DNA from: an uncultured Desulfuromonadales bacterium
Lineage (GTDB): Bacteria > Desulfobacterota > Desulfuromonadia > Desulfuromonadales > Geopsychrobacteraceae
Reading direction: 5' to 3'
Assembly: GCA_947259685.1 (NCBI GenBank)
Contig: CAMYNC010000092.1
Location: 20,140 to 26,225, forward strand
Length of the DNA: 6,086 nucleotides
A program made the position numbers and the translations under genes. The first letter of the stretch is position 1; each line of letters begins with the position of its first letter. Below are positions 1 to 5,090 of this stretch, piece after piece. The notes below the pieces were generated by a model that saw nothing but the letters and a program-made list of their open reading frames with translations, had not been told where the DNA came from and ran no database searches.

Positions 1-240
1 ATCTCTATTTACGAAGTCGGTGAAAATGAACGAAAACAGCTGAGCGGAACTTTGACCTGTACTCTTGACGACGGCATGGGCCATTTCTCACTACCATGGA
101 GACGATCCGAAGGAGCCGTCCCACAAGATTTGCGGGATGATGAAATGGCGCAGGAACTGAGCCCGCTGAAGTACACCTTTGAGGTCGAAGTTGACGGCCA
201 CCACTGCCAAGCCCCATCCAGCGGCTTGCTACTGTCCTAA
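1..240 (+). CDS. C-terminal fragment of an unrecognised protein, cut by the left edge
   Basis: Frame 1 is open from the first base to a TAA at 238-240, giving about 79 residues with no start of its own that is convincing (an in-frame TTG at 52 has no ribosome binding site), so the gene most likely begins outside the window. The residues look coding: ISIYEVGENE near the start, TLTCTLDDGMGHFSLPW in the middle and KYTFEVEVDG near the end, a pattern of alternating polar and hydrophobic residues typical of beta strands. I have a vague memory of similar 'IYE...W...Y.F.VEVDG' beta-sandwich modules in proteins encoded near contractile or type VI secretion genes, but nothing here proves that. The fragment may not end naturally at 240, because another frame stays open just beyond. 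No function is assigned. Confidence 0.5.
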   Translation: MSIYEVGENERKQLSGTLTCTLDDGMGHFSLPWRRSEGAVPQDLRDDEMAQELSPLKYTFEVEVDGHHCQAPSSGLLLS

Positions 241-242
241 CA

Positions 243-401
243 GGTCGTTGCTGCAACCAATGTCCCGGATGGATACCAACACCCGATAGGACCCAGCTAG
301 TGCTAGAGGCTACTGAAGAACGCTGCCACTGTGCGCAGCCCAAGGAGGAAATGCAGTTCTCGACCGAGCCTTCCATCCCAGGGAATAAGTATTGGAGCTA
401 A
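243..401 (+). other. Possible out-of-frame continuation of the left-edge gene; otherwise non-coding
   Basis: Between the stop at 240 and the convergent RRM gene at 435 no ordinary gene is visible. Frame 3, however, is open from about 196 to a TAA at 399-401. Its translation, running through GRCCNQCPGWIPTPDRTQ, LEATEERCHCAQPKEEM and ending IPGNKYWS, reads like a protein tail rather than random sequence and is rich in cysteine. It lacks an ATG or GTG start with a ribosome binding site, so it could only be expressed as a continuation of the upstream frame after a shift of reading frame somewhere between about 196 and 240. That could be a real mutation (making the gene a pseudogene), a sequencing error, or chance. 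I see no convincing terminator in 241-434. Confidence 0.25.
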
Positions 402-434
402 ACTCTTGCCACTCGGATGCTGAAGCCTTGGCGG

Positions 435-773
435 TTACTTCCGCCGCCCCCGCGGCCGTCTCTCGCGCCTGGGCCTTTCTGAAACCTCCTCAACAACCGG
501 TGCCGCGGTTGGCTTCGGCCGCGCGGCGCTGACGCTGATGCAGCGGTTGATCAGCCGGGTGCCATCCAACATGTTCAGCGCCTCTCTGGCTTCGGCGGCG
601 GTGGCCATGTTGACGAAAGCGCAGCCTTTGAACTGACCCGACTTCGGATCGGTGATCATGTGGATGGAACGTACCTTTCCGCAGACCGCAAACAGCTTGC
701 GTAAATCCTCTTCTTCAACATCGAAGGAGATATCGCTGACGAACAGATCTTTGTTGGTCGATTTTTCTTTCAT
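435..773 (-). CDS. Small RNA-binding protein with one RRM domain
   Basis: This 112-residue cytoplasmic protein is a single RNA recognition motif followed by a basic tail. The RNP2 strand is LFVSDI (residues 10-15) and the RNP1 strand is KGCAFVNM (49-56), spaced as in the family; the helix EEEDLRKLFAVCGKV and the strand after RNP1 also fit. The last 15 residues are almost all Arg, Pro, Lys and Gly, which would favour nucleic-acid binding. Bacterial RRM proteins of this size bind single-stranded RNA; the RNA target here cannot be read from the sequence. RNP1 position 3, normally Phe or Tyr and one of the stacking residues, is Cys51. The start ATG (771-773) overlaps the upstream stop in an ATGA arrangement, and a purine-rich GAAGAAAG (783-790) lies ahead of it, so translation is probably coupled to the YkgJ-type gene. 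It is the last gene of the leftward operon. Confidence 0.9.
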   Translation of the reverse strand: MKEKSTNKDLFVSDISFDVEEEDLRKLFAVCGKVRSIHMITDPKSGQFKGCAFVNMATAAEAREALNMLDGTRLINRCISVSAARPKPTAAPVVEEVSERPRRERRPRGRRK

Positions 774-1141
774 GGAGTTGATCTTTCTTCAGATGCCTGA
801 TAACCGCCGCAACCGGTGGCGGTGGCATGCTGCTGATGTTCCGGATAACCCCGGCAGTGGTCGGGCTTGATGTCGTCGATTCCGCATAGGTGGCCACTTT
901 GATCGAGGCGATCGAGCAGCCAGGGGCAGCGCTCAACATCCTCCCCGGTTTCGGGGTCGACCCAGGCGGTGTGCAGCTTGTTGCTGGGCCCCAGATCGAG
1001 GGTGGTCACCCAATCGAGCAGATCGCTACGCCCCAGCTGTTGCCAGCGCAACAGGTCGGCGTCGCTGACGCAGCCGTTGTAGGCGTCGATCAGATTCAGG
1101 CAACAGTGGCCGCAGCAGCGGCAGTTAAAGGCTTGTTTCAT
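770..1141 (-). CDS. YkgJ-family cysteine-cluster protein
   Basis: The 123-residue product starts MKQAFNCRCCGHCC and carries the cysteine pattern of the YkgJ (zinc- or iron-sulfur-binding) family: C7, C9, C10, C13, C14, then CPWL (72-75), HLCGI (84-88) and DHCRGYP (94-100), with a late Cys111. Such proteins are thought to bind a metal centre; the cellular role is not established, and neither the metal nor a reaction can be read here. The frame is open 43 codons further upstream, but that extension lies inside the GTPase gene and has no family features, whereas ATG 1139-1141 places the CxCCGxCC motif right at the N terminus and has GGACG just ahead of it. The gene overlaps the GTPase by 17 bases and the RRM gene by 4, so the three are almost certainly one transcript. 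Confidence 0.88.
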   Translation of the reverse strand: MKQAFNCRCCGHCCLNLIDAYNGCVSDADLLRWQQLGRSDLLDWVTTLDLGPSNKLHTAWVDPETGEDVERCPWLLDRLDQSGHLCGIDDIKPDHCRGYPEHQQHATATGCGGYQASEERSTP

Positions 1142-2003
1142 TTTCGTCCGCAGCTTTGCTTGGAGCAGAAAATTCCCCCGGTCGTTCCAAACTGATCCGG
1201 CCAAGCTTTCCGCCACGCAGCTCGCGCAGGAATAAATCGCCTGCCCGGTGCAGATCGACTTCTCCCCCACTGACCAGGCAGCCTCGCCGGCGACCGATTT
1301 CCTGCAGGATTTCGGTCGTAGTTCCTGTCAATTCTGGCAGCTTATAGCGCTGTTGCAACAGTGCCGGGTAGCGGCCGAGCAGGTAATCGACGGTAGCCAG
1401 GGCAACGGCAGTAAGATCGAAGGCATTTTCACCGATGGCGCCACTGGCGGCCAGGCGGCAGGCGCCGGTTTGATCATCCATGATCGGCCAGAGCAGACCC
1501 GGAGTATCGGAGAGCAGGATACCGTTGCGCAGGTCGATCTGCTGGGGACAGGTGGTAATCGCCGGTTTGTCGCCGACCCGGGCCATCTTCTTTCCCGCCA
1601 GGGTATTGATCAGGGTCGATTTGCCGACATTCGGGATGCCGACGATCATCACCCGTAAGGGTTTTTGCCCCTTGTTGCCACGGTTCGGCACTAGTTTACG
1701 GCAAAGTTTCGGCAGCAGACCGACATCGCGCCGATCCTTTGCTTCGAGGGGGATCGCTTTCACGCCACGCTGTTTTTCTAAAAAACCGACCCAGGCTTTG
1801 GTCACCGTCGGGTCGGCCAGGTCCTTTTTATTCAATACTTTAATGCAGGGCTTGTCGCCACGTAGATTCTCCAGCAAGGGATTAGCGCTGCTGACCGGCA
1901 ACCGGGCATCGAGCACCTCGATCACCAGGTCGATGCTTGGCAGCACTTCGATGATCTGCGTCCGGGCCTTTTTCATGTGGCCGGGATACCAGTCAATAAT
2001 CAT
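1125..2003 (-). CDS. ylqF: Ribosome biogenesis GTPase, YlqF/RbgA type (circularly permuted)
   Basis: The 292-residue protein has the GTPase motifs in permuted order: G4 NKKD (58-61), then G1 GIPNVGKST (122-130), G2 around TT (150-151) and G3 DTPG (166-169). The N terminus MIIDWYPGHMKKA and the ARLPVSSANP stretch (33-42) are hallmarks of the YlqF/RbgA family, which binds the assembling large ribosomal subunit and helps a late maturation step using GTP. Length is close to the roughly 280 residues of Bacillus RbgA. The C-terminal part (about 180-292) matches in position the family's RNA-binding C-terminal domain. The chosen ATG (2001-2003) is preceded by GGAG (2012-2015) at 8 bases; a longer frame to 2072 would add 23 residues running through a hairpin and lacks family similarity. 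It is the first gene of the leftward operon. The Lys of G1 and the Asp of G4 are intact, so it should be active. Confidence 0.93.
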   Translation of the reverse strand: MIIDWYPGHMKKARTQIIEVLPSIDLVIEVLDARLPVSSANPLLENLRGDKPCIKVLNKKDLADPTVTKAWVGFLEKQRGVKAIPLEAKDRRDVGLLPKLCRKLVPNRGNKGQKPLRVMIVGIPNVGKSTLINTLAGKKMARVGDKPAITTCPQQIDLRNGILLSDTPGLLWPIMDDQTGACRLAASGAIGENAFDLTAVALATVDYLLGRYPALLQQRYKLPELTGTTTEILQEIGRRRGCLVSGGEVDLHRAGDLFLRELRGGKLGRISLERPGEFSAPSKAADENETSL

Positions 2004-2021
2004 TTTCTTCACTCCAAAAGC

Positions 2022-2051
2022 AAAAACCACGGGATCGTTCCCAGTGGTTTT
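2022..2051 (-). terminator. Terminator-like hairpin in the leader of the GTPase operon
   Basis: Read on the minus strand, AAAACCAC (2051-2044), a bulged T (2043) and GGG (2042-2040) pair with CCC (2033-2031) and GTGGTTTT (2030-2023) around a six-base loop. That is 11 paired bases with one bulge, running into a T-run and then a second short T-run (GCTTTTGG). It sits between the best promoter candidate and the GTPase start, so it would act as an attenuator or as a 5' stabilising hairpin rather than as the end of a gene. The stem also ends in TTTT on the plus strand, so it may be bidirectional. Confidence 0.5.
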
Positions 2052-2060
2052 AAAAGAGGC

Positions 2061-2089
2061 ATTATATAGCATGCTTGGTTAACAAAGGT
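2061..2089 (-). promoter_or_regulatory. Candidate promoter for the leftward GTPase operon
   Basis: On the minus strand there is a perfect TATAAT (2066-2061), with the overlapping TATATA preceded by TGC, which resembles an extended -10. The -35 side is poor: ACCTTT at the 17-base spacing, or a better TTGTTA (2085-2080) at only 13 bases. A start near 2054 would give a leader of about 50 bases that opens directly with the hairpin at 2051. The 8-base palindrome AGCATGCT (2068-2075) lies in the spacer and could be an operator, but this is a guess. Confidence 0.4.
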
Positions 2090-2097
2090 AAGTCCCT

Positions 2098-2135
2098 GTT
2101 TTTGCGTTATTCGTTAAATCGTTGCAAGCAAAAAC
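2098..2135. repeat. Inverted repeat GTTTTTGC / GCAAAAAC in the divergent intergenic region
   Basis: GTTTTTGC (2098-2105) and GCAAAAAC (2128-2135) are exact 8-base inverted repeats separated by 22 bases. They lie midway between the two divergent genes and could be an operator or a weak RNA stem upstream of the ABC-F terminator-like hairpin. There is no direct evidence of function. Confidence 0.3.
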
Positions 2136-2138
2136 TAT

Positions 2139-2167
2139 TTGCCCCTTCTCGCCATAAATGATACAAC
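2139..2167 (+). promoter_or_regulatory. Weak candidate promoter for the ABC-F gene
   Basis: TTGCCC (2139-2144) and TACAAC (2162-2167) lie 17 bases apart, each matching four of six consensus positions. Transcription would begin near 2174, just before the hairpin at 2181. The match is poor and another promoter further upstream is equally possible. Confidence 0.22.
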
Positions 2168-2180
2168 CGCAGCGCAATTG

Positions 2181-2215
2181 AACCACAGGGATCACCCCTG
2201 TGGTTTTTCATTTTT
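2181..2215 (+). terminator. Intrinsic-terminator hairpin just upstream of the ABC-F gene
   Basis: AACCACAGGG (2181-2190) pairs perfectly with CCCTGTGGTT (2196-2205) around a five-base loop, and TTT, CA and TTTTT follow, the classic look of a Rho-independent terminator on the plus strand. On the minus strand no T-run follows. No plus-strand gene exists between 2004 and 2180 for it to terminate, and it ends about 20 bases before the ABC-F start codon. It could attenuate the ABC-F operon, end a short RNA, or insulate the gene from antisense transcription. Confidence 0.65.
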
Positions 2216-2233
2216 AGTAAAGGTAGTTAAGTC

Positions 2234-3868
2234 ATGATCAGCGCACATAATGTGGCCCTCGCTTACGGCAAACGGGTCATCTTTAAAGATGTCAATATCA
2301 AGTTCTTTCCCGGCAACTGCTACGGCCTGATCGGCGCCAACGGCGCCGGCAAATCGACCTTTCTGAAAATCCTCGCCAGTGAGCTTGAGGGTGACAAGGG
2401 CGATATTTCGGTTGGTCCCGGCCAGCGGATCGCTATGCTGCGGCAAGACCATTTTGCCTTTGATGAGCATAGCGTCATCGACACGGTGATGATGGGCCAT
2501 GAGCGATTGTTCAGGGTGAAGGCCGAGCGTGAGGCGATTTATGCCAAGGAAGAGTTTACTGATGAGGATGGCGTCCGCTCTGGAGAACTGGAAGCGGAAT
2601 TCGCCGAAATGAACGGCTACGAGGCTGATTCGGAAGCGGCAGTGCTGCTCAACGGCCTGGGTATTACCGAAGAACTTCGCAATAAAAAGATGAAAGAACT
2701 CGAAGGGGGCGAAAAGGTTCGCGTGCTGCTCGCCCAGGCGCTGTTTGGCAATCCCGACATTCTGCTGCTTGATGAGCCAACCAACCACCTGGACCTGAAA
2801 TCGATTAACTGGCTGGAGGACTTTCTCGACCGCTTCCAGAACACGGTCATCGTTGTCTCACACGATCGACACTTTCTCAACCAGGTCTGTACCCATGTCG
2901 CCGATATCGATTTCGGCAAGATCACCGTTTATGTCGGCAACTACGACTTCTGGTACGAAGCCAGCCAGCTGGTACTGCATCAGAAACAGGAAGAAAACCG
3001 CAAGGTCACCGACAAGGCCAACGAACTCAAAGAGTTTATCCAGCGCTTCAGCTCCAACGCCTCGAAAGCCAAACAGGCGACCTCAAGAAAGAAATTGCTG
3101 GAGAAATTGACCGTTGAAGACATGCCGGTCTCCTCGCGTAAATACCCTTTTGTCGTCTTCAAGCCGGAACGCCAATGCGGTGACATCATCCTTGAGATTA
3201 AGGACCTGAGCAAAACCATCGATGGCGTCAAAGTGCTGGATAACTTCAGCCTGACCGTCAACAAGGGCGACAAAATCGCCTTTATCGGCGGCGACAGCCT
3301 GACCAAAACCACCCTCTTCCAGATTCTCGAAGGCGATCTCGAGCCGGATAGCGGCAGCTTCCGCTGGGGCGTGACTATCACTCCGGCCTATTTCCCGATC
3401 GATAACAGCCGCTATTTCCAAAAAGATCTGAATCTGGTCAGCTGGCTGCTGCAGTTCGCGCCGACCGAAGGTGAGAGCTTTGCCCGTGGTTTCCTCGGCC
3501 GGATGCTGTTCTCCGGCGATGAGGCAAAAAAACAATCTACGGTCCTCTCCGGTGGCGAGAAGGTGCGCTGTATGCTGGCGAAGATGATGCTGACCGAGGC
3601 CAATGCGCTCGTCTTTGACGAGCCGACCAACCACCTGGATTTGGAATCGATCACCGCACTGAACAACGGGCTGATCGCCTATTCGGAGGTTATCCTTTTT
3701 ACCAGCCATGACCACAAGTTTCTTTCCACCGTCGCTAACCGGATCGTCGAATTCACCCCCAACGGCTACATCGACCGGATGCTGAACTTTGACGAATACC
3801 TGGAAAGCCCTGAAGTCGCCAAGATGCGCGAGGAAATGTTTCAGGGGCAAGCCGAACTGGCCCTGTAG
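2234..3868 (+). CDS. ybiT: ABC-F family ATPase, YbiT type
   Basis: This soluble 544-residue protein has two ATP-binding cassettes and no membrane segments, as in ABC-F proteins, which bind the ribosome near the E site and act on translation rather than transport. Cassette 1 has Walker A GANGAGKST (34-42), a signature region LEGGE (156-160), Walker B ILLLDEP (176-182) and the switch SHDR (209-212). A charged linker (about 240-318) joins cassette 2, with a Walker A region GGDSLTKTT (352-360), signature LSGGE (438-442), Walker B LVFDEP (459-464) and SHDH (491-494). The stretch RQDHFAFDEHSVIDTVMMGHE is strongly like YbiT. Walker A of cassette 2 has Thr357 where Gly normally precedes Lys, and the cassette 1 signature has Glu157 in place of Ser. 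ATG 2234 is preceded by AAAGG at about 10 bases. An intrinsic-terminator hairpin lies just upstream. The next gene follows after 19 bases. An antibiotic-resistance role is not indicated. Confidence 0.92.
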   Translation: MISAHNVALAYGKRVIFKDVNIKFFPGNCYGLIGANGAGKSTFLKILASELEGDKGDISVGPGQRIAMLRQDHFAFDEHSVIDTVMMGHERLFRVKAEREAIYAKEEFTDEDGVRSGELEAEFAEMNGYEADSEAAVLLNGLGITEELRNKKMKELEGGEKVRVLLAQALFGNPDILLLDEPTNHLDLKSINWLEDFLDRFQNTVIVVSHDRHFLNQVCTHVADIDFGKITVYVGNYDFWYEASQLVLHQKQEENRKVTDKANELKEFIQRFSSNASKAKQATSRKKLLEKLTVEDMPVSSRKYPFVVFKPERQCGDIILEIKDLSKTIDGVKVLDNFSLTVNKGDKIAFIGGDSLTKTTLFQILEGDLEPDSGSFRWGVTITPAYFPIDNSRYFQKDLNLVSWLLQFAPTEGESFARGFLGRMLFSGDEAKKQSTVLSGGEKVRCMLAKMMLTEANALVFDEPTNHLDLESITALNNGLIAYSEVILFTSHDHKFLSTVANRIVEFTPNGYIDRMLNFDEYLESPEVAKMREEMFQGQAELAL

Positions 3869-3887
3869 AAATACGCTGGAGATTGTC

Positions 3888-4607
3888 ATGGCCCTCCCCT
3901 GGGAAGTCCTCGACCGCTTTATCACCGATGATGAGGGAACTCTGGAGCTGCGCCAGCGCGGCAAAGGGGATTTCCTCATCACCGTCGGTTCGCAAGTGCT
4001 TATGAACAGCAAGGCCCAGCGATCCGAAATGGCTCTTGGCCAACTTGGCTGCGGTAAATTAATTGACCATCCGAAGCCGCGGGTCCTGGTCGGCGGCTTG
4101 GGGATGGCGATCACCCTGCGCGCGGTACTCGACGCCCTGCCGGCAACCGCTGAGGTGGTCGTCGCCGAACTCAATCCGAAAATCTATGAATGGTGCCTCG
4201 GCCCACTCGCCGAGTTAACCGAAGGAGCCGCAGCCGATTCCAGGGTGAGAGTCGAGATCATTGATGTTTCTAAACTGATCAAACTGTCGGCAAAGGAACC
4301 TTTCGATGCGATCATCCTCGACCTTTATCGCGGTCCGCATCCGCAAACCGACCGCCTTAACGATCCGCTCTACGGCAGTCGAGCTATCGAGCACAGTCGC
4401 AACGCATTGAAAGCGGATGGCATCTTGGCCGTCTGGGGTGAAAACCCAGATGCCGGATTCGACCGCCGACTCGCTGCTGCCGGCTTTAGGGTGCGCTGCG
4501 AACGGCCGGGCAAGGGTGGCTATCGACATGCCGTCTGGGTGGCAGAAAAAAAGCCTGCTCACAAATCGCAAAACCTCCGCTCCCAAAGCGGCAAACCGCG
4601 ACGTTAA
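3888..4607 (+). CDS. Spermidine synthase-like protein (class I SAM-binding fold)
   Basis: The 239-residue product has the Rossmann-type nucleotide-binding motif RVLVGGLGMAITLRA (65-79), an acidic strand end VVVAEL with Glu94 that would hold the ribose of SAM or decarboxylated SAM, and FDAIILDLYRGPH (139-151) at the place of the active-site loop. LMNSKAQRSEMAL (38-50) ahead of the glycine motif is also typical of a widespread bacterial 'spermidine synthase' family. True polyamine synthases have a DSSDP-like loop with the catalytic Asp; here it is DLYRGP, so aminopropyl transfer is doubtful and the substrate is unknown. The start ATG has GGAGA (3878-3882) at five bases. The open frame extends upstream into the ABC-F gene, but that part has no family similarity. 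The last 20 residues are a basic tail. It is probably co-transcribed with the ABC-F gene. Confidence 0.8.
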   Translation: MALPWEVLDRFITDDEGTLELRQRGKGDFLITVGSQVLMNSKAQRSEMALGQLGCGKLIDHPKPRVLVGGLGMAITLRAVLDALPATAEVVVAELNPKIYEWCLGPLAELTEGAAADSRVRVEIIDVSKLIKLSAKEPFDAIILDLYRGPHPQTDRLNDPLYGSRAIEHSRNALKADGILAVWGENPDAGFDRRLAAAGFRVRCERPGKGGYRHAVWVAEKKPAHKSQNLRSQSGKPRR

Positions 4608-4697
4608 ATTCGGTGGTTCGCAAGTGGCAGGTCAACGCCGATCGTCTCTATCCGTTATCCGTGGCTTAAAAATATATTGAGAGTGAGTCCTTAAAAA

Positions 4698-4910
4698 ATG
4701 AAAGTAGTTGAAGTTTCAAAGGAGCCTGTAGAGCTCTACAAAATCCTGAAGTTTGAAGGCTTGGTCTCAAGTGGTGGTGAAGCTAAGGCTGTCATCGCTG
4801 AAGGTCAGGTTTTAGTGAATGGTTCGGTAGAAATCCAAAAACGAAAAAAGATTGTTTCAGGCGATATCATCGAGTACGGAAAAGAGAAAATCCGCATTCA
4901 GCTCAAATGA
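4698..4910 (+). CDS. ybcJ: Small S4-domain RNA-binding protein, YbcJ type
   Basis: The 70 residues make up one S4 fold, the RNA-binding module of ribosomal protein S4, pseudouridine synthases and small stand-alone proteins such as YbcJ. The core is LVSSGGEAKAVIAEGQ (22-37), then VLVNGSVEIQKRKKI (38-52) and the closing SGDIIEY (54-60); the Lys/Arg cluster and the preceding helix form the expected RNA-binding face. Its partner RNA is unknown, though a ribosomal or tRNA role is usual for the family. By hand count the gene is about 41% G+C (88 of 213), clearly lower than the preceding gene (44 of 60 bases at 4081-4140). GAGTGAG (4681-4687) is a weak ribosome binding site. A TATATT at 4673-4678 could be its own -10, but no good -35 is present. 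The gap from the previous gene is 90 bases, so it may be separately transcribed. Confidence 0.88.
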   Translation: MKVVEVSKEPVELYKILKFEGLVSSGGEAKAVIAEGQVLVNGSVEIQKRKKIVSGDIIEYGKEKIRIQLK

Positions 4911-5090
4911 GCGCGATTGCAAATAAAACTTTGCATGGTTCCATAAACTATCTTAGAAAGGAAATCCTTTCGCAGCGCTGCTGGAATTGACCAACTTTCT
5001 CAACGACTCTCCAGCTAGTGTCCCGTGCGGTTAATGGTGTCATATAATTCTGAGTCATTTTGGTCGCTGTCAAGGCGCGCCGACGCAGGC
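4911..5090. other. Convergent intergenic region with small hairpins and a possible repeat-like segment
   Basis: The S4 gene and the leftward gene face each other across 180 bases. Three short hairpins are visible: TGCAAA/TTTGCA (4918-4935), ATGG/CCAT (4935-4944) and GAAAGG/CCTTTC (4956-4971). None is followed by a T-run, so no clear intrinsic terminator serves either gene. The part from about 5013 to beyond 5090 (CTAGTGTCCCGTGCGG, then GGTGTCATATAATTC, then AAGGCGCGCCGACGCAGG, with CTAG near both ends) reads unlike its surroundings and resembles, to my memory, intergenic sequences repeated in related genomes; this is unverified. Confidence 0.35.

Noticed and set aside
5..376. Minus-strand open frame of 123 codons
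   Set aside because: It runs antisense to the frames at 1-240 and 243-401, its translation is rich in Ser, Arg, Trp and Gly without any recognisable motif, and no ribosome binding site is seen.
1142..1270. Longer N terminus for the YkgJ-type protein
   Set aside because: The 43 extra codons overlap the GTPase gene and have no family similarity; the ATG at 1141 has the cysteine motif directly after it.
1480..2082. Plus-strand open frame of 200 codons
   Set aside because: It is the shadow of the GTPase gene, whose permuted GTPase motifs are unmistakable on the other strand.
2158..2181. Seven-residue leader peptide (MIQPQRN) ending at the base of the ABC-F hairpin
   Set aside because: The position is attractive for attenuation, but the sequence ahead of the ATG is pyrimidine-rich with no ribosome binding site, and the start may lie upstream of the transcript.
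3083..4174. Long minus-strand open frame of 363 codons
   Set aside because: It is antisense to the ABC-F gene and the spermidine-synthase-like gene, which both have clear motifs; the frame is a by-product of G+C-rich codons.
4956..4971. Hairpin GAAAGG/CCTTTC as terminator of the S4 gene
   Set aside because: The stem has six pairs and no T-run follows, so it does not meet the usual pattern of an intrinsic terminator.
5068..5073. Perfect TTGACA on the minus strand
   Set aside because: No good -10 lies at 16-18 bases, and it would only drive antisense transcription into the S4 gene.
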